Positions 1 through 5,827 of a stretch of 6,856 nucleotides of DNA are shown piece after piece. The DNA comes from Comamonas sp. (lineage in GTDB: Bacteria; Pseudomonadota; Gammaproteobacteria; Burkholderiales; Burkholderiaceae_C), in NCBI GenBank assembly GCA_018384835.1, contig JAHAYB010000004.1, positions 1 to 6,856 of the forward strand, read 5' to 3'. The notes under the pieces are model-generated. The model worked only from the letters and a program-made list of their open reading frames with translations, was not told where the DNA came from and did not search any database. The first letter of the stretch is position 1, and every line of letters starts with the position of its first letter. The translations under genes and the position numbers were made by a program.

Positions 1-416
1 CGCTCGGCATAACGGGTAAAGCGTAGGGCGCTGGCCTGGCTTTGAATGCGCCGCCAGGTGGCGCGTTTGGCAAAGGGGCTGAAACTAAGCCAGTGCTGCA
101 CCTCGGTAAAGCTGCGGCCACAGCCCTTGCACACCTCATCGCCCTGGCTGGTGGAGCAGATGGCAATGCACGGGGTATCGGGCTGGGTGCTGTACCAATC
201 CAGCCAGGCTTGCAGGGCAACGCTGGACAGGGCTTGGGCAGGCAGGGTACTTCGGTTTTGCACAATCATTTGGGCATAGACCTCTGCCAAGGCGGCAATA
301 GGCGCGGGCAGTGGGTGCTGGGGTGTGCAGGGCAGTTGCGCACACCAGTAGTTGATGGCGGCCTCTAGGTCGGTGATATGCAGCAGGTCGGTAGGGGCAA
401 GGGCAAGCTCTGGCAT
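1..416 (-). CDS. DUF3717 + DUF1289 zinc-knuckle protein, 3' end cut off by the window edge
   Basis: The minus strand reads open from an ATG at 416 to the window edge, giving 138 full codons plus a last partial codon that must be Arg, with no stop or frameshift. Residues about 13-78 match DUF3717 as I remember it (ITDLEAAINYW, then ALAEVYAQMIVQ and AWLDWY). Residues about 80-125 match DUF1289: TPCIAIC, then VCKGCGRSFTEVQHWL. Four cysteines (C83, C87, C96, C99) form a C-x3-C-x8-C-x2-C pattern that probably binds one metal ion, likely zinc. The start has a GGAG at 426-429, nine bases upstream. It follows secF on the same strand, but a strong terminator lies between them, so it is probably its own transcription unit. 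The molecular function of this family is not known to me. The fusion is common in Burkholderiales, which supports the taxonomic guess. The family call is confident; the role is unknown. Confidence 0.85.
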   Translation of the reverse strand, partial: MPELALAPTDLLHITDLEAAINYWCAQLPCTPQHPLPAPIAALAEVYAQMIVQNRSTLPAQALSSVALQAWLDWYSTQPDTPCIAICSTSQGDEVCKGCGRSFTEVQHWLSFSPFAKRATWRRIQSQASALRFTRYAE

Positions 417-461
417 AGGTGGCAACTCCAGCCGGGTTCTGTTGGAACACGTGCTTAAAAC

Positions 462-487
462 AAAAAAGCGCCCCGTCAAGAGGCGCT
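462..487 (-). terminator. Rho-independent terminator of the yajC-secD-secF operon
   Basis: Read on the minus strand, AGCGCCTC, loop TTGAC, then GGGGCGCT forms an 8-bp stem with one G-U pair. It is followed directly by a run of six T and then GTTTTA. The arms are 480-487 and 467-474, and the T-run is 462-467. It starts 34 nt past the secF stop codon, the expected place for the operon end, and it lies upstream of the start at 416. On the plus strand the stem is not followed by a T-run, so it should act in one direction only. Confidence 0.88.
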
Positions 488-521
488 ACGCAAGTCAGCA
501 AAGGCGTTGACAGGTGCAAGC

Positions 522-1472
522 CTACACCACCGCCCCGGCGTTAGGGTCGTTGGGGTCTGTGTCTTCCTTGCGGGGTTTCACGAGGTCTTCGCGCTTCACG
601 CCCAGCCACATGACGATGGCCGAACCCACAAAAATCGACGAGTAAATGCCAAACACGATACCAATCGTCAGTGCCAGTGCAAAGTAATGCAGGCTAGGCC
701 CCCCAAAGAAGAACATGGCCAGCACCACCGCCTCGGTAGAAGCGTGGGTGATGATGGTGCGGCTCATGGTGGAGGTAATGGCGTGGTCAATCACCGCTGG
801 GGTGCTGATGTTGCGCGTTTTGCGGAATTTCTCGCGGATGCGGTCAAACACCACCACCGATTCGTTCACCGAATAGCCCAGCACCGCCAGCACACCGGCC
901 AGCACCGACAGCGAAAACTCCCACTGAAAGAAGGCAAAAAACCCCAAGATGATAACCACGTCGTGAAAGTTGGCAAACGCAGCCGCTACGCCAAACTTCC
1001 ATTCAAAGCGCACGGCCAAGTAAGCAATGATGCCCAGCAGCACCACGCCTAGCGCCAACAGGCCGTTGGTCATTAGCTCCTCGCCGACTTGGGGGCCGAC
1101 GAACTCTGTTCGCCGCAGGGTAACGCTTTCATCCTGCGCTTTAAGGGCTGAAAGTACCTGCTCGCTTTGCTGGGCAGAGGTCACGCCCTTTTGCACCGGC
1201 AGGCGAATCATCACATCCCGCGCTGTGCCGAAGTTCTGCACCACCACGTCGCGGTAGCCCAGGCTGCCTACGGTTTCGCGCACCTTGGGCAGATCAGCGG
1301 CTTGGGTGTAAGCCACCTCCATGACCGTGCCGCCGGTAAATTCCACCGATAGATGCAGTCCGCGCGTGACCAAAAAGAACACCGCCAGCACAAAGGTAAG
1401 AATAGAAATCACGTTGAAAATCAACGCATATTTCATGAAGGGGATGTCTTTGCGGATGCGGAAAAACTCCAT
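522..1472 (-). CDS. secF: Protein translocase subunit SecF
   Basis: This 316-residue inner-membrane protein pairs with SecD and YajC in the accessory complex that uses the proton gradient to help SecYEG-SecA complete protein export. Visible order: a first membrane segment at about residues 13-36, the SecF-type VEFTGGTVMEV motif at 43-53, and a periplasmic domain to about 130. Five further membrane segments run from about 134 to 290. The conserved LGYSVNESVVVFDRIREKF block is at 198-216, and D210 appears equivalent to the functional Asp of this motif in E. coli SecF. The SRTIITHAS stretch and the GGPSLHYFALALTIGIVFG segment are typical of betaproteobacterial SecF. The length is normal for the family. 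The start is set by a perfect AGGAGG at 1481-1486, eight bases before the ATG. It is the last gene of the operon, 15 nt after the secD stop and upstream of the terminator at 462-487. Confidence 0.98.
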   Translation of the reverse strand: MEFFRIRKDIPFMKYALIFNVISILTFVLAVFFLVTRGLHLSVEFTGGTVMEVAYTQAADLPKVRETVGSLGYRDVVVQNFGTARDVMIRLPVQKGVTSAQQSEQVLSALKAQDESVTLRRTEFVGPQVGEELMTNGLLALGVVLLGIIAYLAVRFEWKFGVAAAFANFHDVVIILGFFAFFQWEFSLSVLAGVLAVLGYSVNESVVVFDRIREKFRKTRNISTPAVIDHAITSTMSRTIITHASTEAVVLAMFFFGGPSLHYFALALTIGIVFGIYSSIFVGSAIVMWLGVKREDLVKPRKEDTDPNDPNAGAVV

Positions 1473-1480
1473 GTCGTTTT

Positions 1481-1486
1481 CCTCCT
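1481..1486 (-). promoter_or_regulatory. Consensus Shine-Dalgarno site of secF
   Basis: Minus-strand AGGAGG, eight bases from the secF ATG, fills almost half of the 15-nt secD-secF gap. It is the strongest ribosome binding site in the window. SecF therefore does not depend only on coupling to secD translation, unlike secD, which overlaps yajC. Confidence 0.9.
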
Positions 1487-1487
1487 G

Positions 1488-3419
1488 TTATTGCTCAGTG
1501 GGGGTGATGGAGTGGGTCGCGTTGTCCGCAGTCGGCTCGCCTTCGGGCTTCCAGACTTGGCCAATCGAGAGGGATTTGAGCTTTTTCTTGCCGCCGTACC
1601 ACAGATTCACCAATCCACGCGAGAAGAACACCGCCGAGAACATGCTGGTCGCAATGCCAATGCAATGCACCACCGCAAAGCCGCGCACCACGCCTGAACC
1701 AAAGGCCAGCAGCGCCAGGCCAACAATCAAGGTGGTCAGGTTGGAGTCGAGAATCGTTGCCCAAGCGCGGTCATAGCCCGCATGAATGGCTGCTTGAGGC
1801 GAGAGGCCAGCGCGTAGTTCTTCACGGATACGCTCGTTGATTAAGACGTTAGCATCAATCGCCACACCGATGGTCAGCGCCATCGCCGCAATGCCGGGCA
1901 GGGTCAGCGTGGCTTGCAGCATGGACAGCACCGCCATGATGAGCAGCAAGTTCACCGACAGCGCAATCGTAGAAAACACGCCAAACAGCATGTAGTAAAC
2001 ACACATGAACGCGGCAATCACCACCATGCCCCAGACCACGGAATCAATACCGCGCTGGATGTTGTCGGCACCCAAGCTAGGGCCAATGGTGTATTCCTCA
2101 ATGATTTCCATCGGAGCAGCCAGAGAACCGGCACGCAGCAGCAGCGAGGTATCGTGTGCTTCGGTAGTGCTCATGCGGCCTGAGATTTGCACCCGTCCGC
2201 CGCCAATTTCGCTGCGAATTACGGGGGCGGTCACCACCTCACCCTTGCCTTTTTCAAACAGGATGATGGCCATGCGTTTGCCGATGCTCTCGCGGGTGAT
2301 GTCCTTAAAGATACGTGCGCCCTTGGCATCCAGCACCAGGTTGACGGTGGGTTCTTGCGTTTGGCTGTCAAAGCCGGGCTGGGCATCGGTCAGGTTTTCG
2401 CCGGTCAGGATGACTTGCTTTTTCACAATCACCGCTTGGCCGTTGCGGTCAAGGTAGCGCTCAGAACCAAAGGGCACAGGGGCGCTGCCCATTTCAGCGG
2501 CGCGGCCTTCGGTGCTTTCATCCACCATGCGTAGCTCTAGCGTGGCGGTGCGGCCCAAAATGTCTTTAGCCTTGGCCGTGTCCTGCACACCGGGCAGTTG
2601 CACCACGATGCGGTCTAGCCCTTGCTGCTGAATCACCGGCTCGGCCACGCCCAGCTCGTTGATACGGTTGTTCAGCGTGGTGATGTTTTGCTTGAGCGCT
2701 TGCTCCTGCACTTTACGCAGTGCCTCGGGCTTGATGCTGGCGCGTAGGCGTATATCCGTACTGCTACTGCCGCCGCTGTTTGCCGAGTCGGCCACTTGCA
2801 GGTCGGGTAGCTGGTCGGTGATGAGTCGGCGCGTGGCCGTGGCATCGTCTTGGCTGCGCAGGCGGATATCAATGGTCTGGCCATCGCGGCTGATACCGCC
2901 GTGGCGAATGTTCTTATCGCGCAGCAAAGAGCGCAAATCGCCCGCAAAGGAGTCGGCCTTCTTGGTCAGCGCTGCCTGCATATCCACTTGCAACATGAAG
3001 TGCACACCACCGCGCAAATCCAGCCCCAGATACATCGGCTGGGCACCAATGGCCGCCAGCCAGGCGGGGGTGCGGGGCACGAGGTTCAGCGCCACGATGT
3101 ATTGCGGGTCGCTAGGGTCTAGCGAGTCGGTGATGAGGGCTTTTTCAATCGCGTCTTTGGCCTTGAGCTGCTCATCGGGCGTGGCAAAACGGGCGCGTAC
3201 CGAATTGCCCTCCAGCGCCAGCGTATCGGGCACAGCGCCCACGCTTTGCAAGGCGGCTTCGACCTGCGCCAGCGTGCTGGTATCGACTTTGACAGTGGCC
3301 TTGGCCGAAGAAACCTGCACCGCAGGCGCTTCGCCAAAAAAGTTGGGTAGTGTGAATAAGACCCCTATCAGTAACGCCACCGCAAGAATGGCGTACTTCC
3401 AAAGTGGGTAGCGATTCAT
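1488..3419 (-). CDS. secD: Protein translocase subunit SecD
   Basis: SecD is the large partner of SecF in the inner-membrane SecDF-YajC complex, an RND-related, proton-driven factor that pulls substrates on the periplasmic side. The 643 residues are close to the 615-640 usual in proteobacteria. Visible order: a first membrane helix at about 8-27; the LGLDLRGGVHF motif at 131-141; a large periplasmic region to about 455, including LNNRINELGVAEPVIQQQG (249-267) and RIVVQLPG (270-277); then five membrane helices from about 456 to 605. The block GVAIDANVLINERIREE (518-534) carries D522, apparently equivalent to E. coli D519 needed for proton coupling. A Ser/Gly-rich stretch at 212-221 looks like a flexible linker in the periplasmic part. 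The ATG overlaps the yajC stop (ATGA), with no strong Shine-Dalgarno site, which suggests translational coupling. No damage is seen. Confidence 0.98.
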   Translation of the reverse strand: MNRYPLWKYAILAVALLIGVLFTLPNFFGEAPAVQVSSAKATVKVDTSTLAQVEAALQSVGAVPDTLALEGNSVRARFATPDEQLKAKDAIEKALITDSLDPSDPQYIVALNLVPRTPAWLAAIGAQPMYLGLDLRGGVHFMLQVDMQAALTKKADSFAGDLRSLLRDKNIRHGGISRDGQTIDIRLRSQDDATATRRLITDQLPDLQVADSANSGGSSSTDIRLRASIKPEALRKVQEQALKQNITTLNNRINELGVAEPVIQQQGLDRIVVQLPGVQDTAKAKDILGRTATLELRMVDESTEGRAAEMGSAPVPFGSERYLDRNGQAVIVKKQVILTGENLTDAQPGFDSQTQEPTVNLVLDAKGARIFKDITRESIGKRMAIILFEKGKGEVVTAPVIRSEIGGGRVQISGRMSTTEAHDTSLLLRAGSLAAPMEIIEEYTIGPSLGADNIQRGIDSVVWGMVVIAAFMCVYYMLFGVFSTIALSVNLLLIMAVLSMLQATLTLPGIAAMALTIGVAIDANVLINERIREELRAGLSPQAAIHAGYDRAWATILDSNLTTLIVGLALLAFGSGVVRGFAVVHCIGIATSMFSAVFFSRGLVNLWYGGKKKLKSLSIGQVWKPEGEPTADNATHSITPTEQ

Positions 3420-3745
3420 GACTTCATCGTGCCTTTGGGCAGCACTTGCGTAACAGCAGGGCGCTGCACTTGCAGGCGTACGCCGCTGGCGACTTCCACG
3501 TGCAGGTATTGCTCATCCAAATCCACCACGCGCCCTAAAACACCACCGGCGGTAACCACCTCATCGCCCTTGGCTAGGGCTTCGACCATGGCGCGGTGCT
3601 CTTTTTGGCGCTTCATCTGCGGGCGAATCATGATGAAGTACAGCGCCACAAACATCAGCACCAGGGGCAGCATACTGCTGAGTTGACTCATTAAATCACC
3701 GCCGCCAGCGGCAGCAGTTTGGGCATAAGCGGAAGAGATAAACAC
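3416..3745 (-). CDS. yajC: Sec translocon accessory protein YajC, preferred GTG start
   Basis: YajC is a small single-span inner-membrane protein that associates with SecD and SecF. From the GTG at 3745 it has 109 residues, the usual size. It begins (M)FISSAYAQ, has one membrane helix at about 24-41 (MLPLVLMFVALYFIMIRPQ), then KRQKEHRAMVEALAKGDEVV and TAGGVLGRV, and ends VTQVLPKGTMKS. The GTG is chosen because a GGAG (3753-3756) sits seven bases upstream and because related YajC proteins start at the residue before FIS. A longer in-frame reading from ATG 3799 (127 residues, adding a second hydrophobic stretch) or ATG 3793 is possible. Those ATGs lack a Shine-Dalgarno site, and 3799 falls at the expected transcription start of the nearby -10 box. 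Its last codons overlap secD by 4 bp. The tgt gene, which often precedes yajC, is absent. Confidence 0.93.
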   Translation of the reverse strand: MFISSAYAQTAAAGGGDLMSQLSSMLPLVLMFVALYFIMIRPQMKRQKEHRAMVEALAKGDEVVTAGGVLGRVVDLDEQYLHVEVASGVRLQVQRPAVTQVLPKGTMKS

Positions 3746-3752
3746 CAGATAA

Positions 3753-3756
3753 CTCC
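3753..3756 (-). promoter_or_regulatory. Shine-Dalgarno GGAG that favours the GTG start of yajC
   Basis: Minus-strand GGAG followed by TTATCTG (7 nt) and then GTG at 3745-3743. No comparable purine-rich site precedes the upstream ATGs at 3799 and 3793. This site therefore decides between a 109-residue and a 127-residue YajC. Confidence 0.7.
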
Positions 3757-3805
3757 AAAAAAATAATACGCAAGCCCAGAGCCTTAGACCCATGGGCAAG
3801 GGCGC

Positions 3806-3834
3806 ATTGTAGGGGGGGGCTGGCAGCCATATCA
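3806..3834 (-). promoter_or_regulatory. Candidate sigma70-type promoter of the yajC-secD-secF operon
   Basis: On the minus strand a TACAAT (3811-3806) is a good -10 hexamer. At a 17-bp spacing the -35 position (3834-3829) reads TGATAT, which is poor; a better-looking TTGGCC (3840-3835) lies too far away (23 bp). Transcription would start near 3799, giving a leader of about 55 nt before the GTG start. The spacer next to the -10 box holds a run of eight C (eight G on the plus strand, 3812-3819). The -10 box is convincing; the full promoter is an inference. Confidence 0.4.
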
Positions 3835-3857
3835 GGCCAAGGCGGCTAGGTGCAAGC

Positions 3858-3874
3858 GTTTTTTCAGAAAAAAC
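3858..3874. repeat. 17-bp perfect T6/A6 palindrome in the yajC / response regulator divergent region
   Basis: GTTTTTTC, A, GAAAAAAC: two 8-bp arms around a single central A. It is not preceded by a GC-rich stem, so it is not a normal terminator. It could be a bent or easily melted AT tract upstream of both divergent genes, or a protein binding site. Function unknown. Confidence 0.5.
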
Positions 3875-3893
3875 CTGCCATTGAAGGGGAAAA

Positions 3894-3916
3894 GCAGCGG
3901 CTGCAAGTTCGTTGCA
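3894..3916. repeat. Two overlapping inverted repeats, candidate operator
   Basis: GCAGC-G-GCTGC (3894-3904) overlaps TGCAA-GTTCG-TTGCA (3902-3916). Both are perfect and lie about 100 bp from the start codons of the regulator and of the yajC ORF. TGCAAG also occurs at 3852-3857. Such symmetry in a divergent intergenic region could bind a dimeric regulator, but the arms are short and chance cannot be excluded. Confidence 0.35.
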
Positions 3917-3980
3917 AACAAGCGCCCACCAAGGCCAAAATGCCGTCCGTAAGCGGCATACTCAGGTTTGACGCACACGT

Positions 3981-3994
3981 ATAACTGATAACTG
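3981..3994 (+). repeat. 7-bp tandem repeat (ATAACTG)x2 next to the response regulator Shine-Dalgarno site
   Basis: Two exact copies of ATAACTG (3981-3987 and 3988-3994) run straight into the AAGGAG ribosome binding site (3995-4000). The repeat contains TATAAC (3980-3985), a possible -10 box, but the -35 position for it is poor. OmpR-family regulators usually bind direct repeats spaced about 10-11 bp apart, so the 7-bp period does not fit a normal autoregulatory site. Confidence 0.45.
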
Positions 3995-4007
3995 AAGGAG
4001 CGGCTCG

Positions 4008-4682
4008 ATGCGTATTTTGATTGCCGAAGATGACCAAGTACTGGCCGATGGCCTGCTACGCAGCCTGCGTGCCAATGGTGCCGTGGTGGACCATGTGGCC
4101 AGCGGCTCGGAGGCCGATTCAGCACTACAAACCTTTGACCATTTTGACCTGCTGATTCTTGACCTGGGCTTGCCGCGTTTGCACGGCCTAGAGGTATTGC
4201 GCCGCCTACGCGCCCGTGGCAACACCTTGCCGGTATTGATTTTGACAGCTGCCGACAGCGTAGAAGAGCGCATTAAAGGGCTGGACTTGGGCGCAGACGA
4301 CTACATGGCCAAGCCCTTTAGCCTGCAAGAGCTGGAGGCGCGGGTACGCGCCCTAACGCGCCGTGGCATGGGCGGGGTGAGCAACACCATCAAACACGGC
4401 CCGCTGGAATATGACCAAGCAGGCCGCGTAGCCACCATTGACGGCAAGATGGTAGAGCTATCCGCCCGCGAACTAGGGCTGCTGGAGGTGCTGCTACAAC
4501 GCGCAGGCCGCCTAGTGAGCAAAGACCAACTGGTCGAGCGCCTGTGCGAATGGGGCGAAGAGGTTAGCAACAACGCCATTGAGGTCTATATCCACCGCCT
4601 GCGCAAGAAAATCGAGCATGGCCCCATCCGCATTGCCACCGTGCGCGGGCTGGGGTATTGCTTGGAAAAAATTAACGCTTGA
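4008..4682 (+). CDS. OmpR-family two-component response regulator (TctD/QseB-like), no adjacent kinase
   Basis: A DNA-binding response regulator of 224 residues, the usual OmpR-family length. The receiver domain (1-115) has the acidic triad E7/D8/D9, phosphoacceptor D52 in LLILDLGLP, T80 in LILTAAD, Y99, and K102 in the AKPF motif. All key residues are present, so it should be phosphorylatable. A winged-helix output domain follows (about 127-222) with LSARELGLLEVLL, VSNNAIEVYIHRLRKKI and TVRGLGYCLEK. AAGGAG at 3995-4000, seven bases before the ATG, supports the start. Similar regulators in Burkholderiales, as I recall them, sit next to a TctE-like sensor kinase. Here the downstream neighbour is the convergent ychF, 6 bp away, and the upstream neighbour is the divergent yajC, so no kinase is linked within the window. 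The family is certain. The regulated genes and the exact name are not known. Confidence 0.93.
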   Translation: MRILIAEDDQVLADGLLRSLRANGAVVDHVASGSEADSALQTFDHFDLLILDLGLPRLHGLEVLRRLRARGNTLPVLILTAADSVEERIKGLDLGADDYMAKPFSLQELEARVRALTRRGMGGVSNTIKHGPLEYDQAGRVATIDGKMVELSARELGLLEVLLQRAGRLVSKDQLVERLCEWGEEVSNNAIEVYIHRLRKKIEHGPIRIATVRGLGYCLEKINA

Positions 4683-4688
4683 TGGGGC

Positions 4689-5783
4689 TTAAACGTTGAA
4701 CAAAAAGTTCAACACATCCCCATCCTTGACCACATAGTCCTTGCCCTCGGCGCGTTGCTTGCCGGCTTCTTTCGCGCCAGCTTCGCCTTTGTAGGTGATG
4801 AAGTCGTCAAAAGCGATGGTTTGGGCGCGGATAAAGCCGCGTTCAAAGTCACCGTGAATCACGCCAGCGGCTTGGGGGGCGGTATCCCCTTGGCGAATCG
4901 TCCAGGCGCGGACTTCTTTCACCCCGGCGGTGAAGTAGGTTTGCAAGCCCAGCAGGCTATAGCCAGCGCGAATCAGGCGGTTCAGGCCGGGTTCTTGCAA
5001 GCCCAGTTCTTCTAGGAACATATCGCGGTCTTCGTCGCCCATTTCGGCCATTTCGGCTTCTATCTTGGCGCAGATGGCCACCACGGGGGCGTTTTGCGCG
5101 GCGGCGTATTCTTCCAAGCGGGCGAGCAGGGGGTTGTTCTCAAAACCGTCTTCGGCCACATTGCCGACAAACATGGCGCGTTTGGCGGTAATCAGGTGCA
5201 GGGGTTTGATGAGGGCTTGGTCTTCGGCGCTGAGGTTCAGGCTGCGCACGGGCTTGCCTTCGTTGAGCGCTTCCAGCACCGGCGTGAGTACCTTGACCAG
5301 CGCCGCCGCCTCTTTGTCATTGCCGCTTTTGGCGGCTTTGCTGTAGCGGGTGAGCGATTTTTCCACCGTGGCCATATCGGCCAGACACAGTTCGGTTTGA
5401 ATAACTTCGATGTCAGCAATCGGGTCAACGCGACCGGCCACGTGTACGACGTTATCGTCTTCAAAGCAGCGCACCACATTAACGATGGCATCGGTTTCGC
5501 GGATATGCGCCAAAAACTGGTTGCCCAAGCCTTCGCCTTTGCTCGCTCCTGCGACCAGACCGGCAATATCGACAAACTCCACAATGGCGGGCACGGTGCG
5601 CTCGGGTTTGACGATTTCGGCCAGCGCATCAAGGCGGGGGTCGGGCACTTCGACCACACCGGTATTGGGTTCGATGGTGCAGAAGGGGTAGTTTTCGGCT
5701 GCAATGCCCGCTTTGGTCAGGGCGTTGAACAGGGTGGATTTACCAACGTTGGGCAGGCCAACGATGCCGCATTTCAAACTCAT
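4689..5783 (-). CDS. ychF: Redox-regulated ATPase/GTPase YchF (OLA1 family)
   Basis: A 364-residue Obg-related P-loop protein (E. coli YchF has 363). Family members bind ribosomes, hydrolyse ATP better than GTP, and take part in stress and translation control in the cytosol. Visible motifs: P-loop GLPNVGKS at 9-16; [10 protein letters not shown] (31-40) typical of the Obg group; G3 motif DIAGLV (72-77) followed by [13 protein letters not shown]. In place of the usual NKxD specificity motif there is NVAE (208-211), as expected for this family and in line with its ATP preference. A C-terminal TGS domain (about 280-363) contains [11 protein letters not shown] and the ending [18 protein letters not shown] at 5794-5799 lies ten bases before the ATG. 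It follows the M48 protease gene by 44 nt on the same strand, so cotranscription is likely. Its stop is 6 bp from that of the convergent response regulator. Confidence 0.98.
   Translation of the reverse strand: MSLKCGIVGLPNVGKSTLFNALTKAGIAAENYPFCTIEPNTGVVEVPDPRLDALAEIVKPERTVPAIVEFVDIAGLVAGASKGEGLGNQFLAHIRETDAIVNVVRCFEDDNVVHVAGRVDPIADIEVIQTELCLADMATVEKSLTRYSKAAKSGNDKEAAALVKVLTPVLEALNEGKPVRSLNLSAEDQALIKPLHLITAKRAMFVGNVAEDGFENNPLLARLEEYAAAQNAPVVAICAKIEAEMAEMGDEDRDMFLEELGLQEPGLNRLIRAGYSLLGLQTYFTAGVKEVRAWTIRQGDTAPQAAGVIHGDFERGFIRAQTIAFDDFITYKGEAGAKEAGKQRAEGKDYVVKDGDVLNFLFNV
4695..4713. repeat. Perfect 7-bp inverted repeat inside the 3' end of ychF
   Basis: GTTGAAC-AAAAA-GTTCAAC covers the last codons of ychF (NFLFN) just past the convergent stop codons. 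Either transcript could form the hairpin, but neither has a T-run after it, so it does not meet the rule for an intrinsic terminator. It could protect RNA ends or slow polymerase between the two convergent genes, or be a by-product of the conserved NFLFN codons. Confidence 0.45.
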
Positions 5784-5805
5784 GGGGATAATTTCCTTTG
5801 TTTAT

Positions 5806-5823
5806 TTAACTTGCTTAACTTGC
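5806..5823. repeat. 9-bp tandem repeat (TTAACTTGC)x2 between the M48 protease gene and ychF
   Basis: Two exact copies fill much of the 44-nt gap (on the minus strand GCAAGTTAA twice), ending about 6 nt short of the ychF Shine-Dalgarno site (5794-5799). The repeat is AT-rich, unlike the flanking genes. Copy number changes would alter the spacing between the two genes but not their reading frames. Confidence 0.6.
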
Positions 5824-5827
5824 TGAA

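Noticed and set aside
426..461. CACGTG and GTTC-N5-GAAC upstream of the gene at 416 as regulatory sites
   Set aside because: The arms are only 3-4 bp long and are expected by chance in a gap of this size.
136..519. Minus-strand open frame overlapping the DUF3717/DUF1289 gene in another frame
   Set aside because: It runs through the terminator at 462-487 and has low-complexity composition, while the alternative frame from 416 has clear domain motifs.
2659..3411. Long open frame on the plus strand opposite secD (250 codons), and similar ones opposite ychF (5094-5852) and secF (507-1052)
   Set aside because: They are mirror frames of well-conserved genes in GC-rich DNA, show no recognisable domains, and their codon content is explained by the opposite strand.
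3968..3996. TTGACG as a -35 box for the response regulator
   Set aside because: At 16-18 bp spacing the downstream hexamer is not -10-like (ACTGAA region), and the nearby TATAAC and GATAAC lie too close (6 and 14 bp).
4695..4713. Hairpin at the ychF 3' end as an intrinsic terminator
   Set aside because: The stem is AT-rich and no T-run follows on either strand; it also lies inside the coding sequence.
4689..5783. NVAE in place of NKxD in YchF as a damaged G4 motif
   Set aside because: Departure from NKxD is the normal state of the YchF/OLA1 family and is linked to its preference for ATP.
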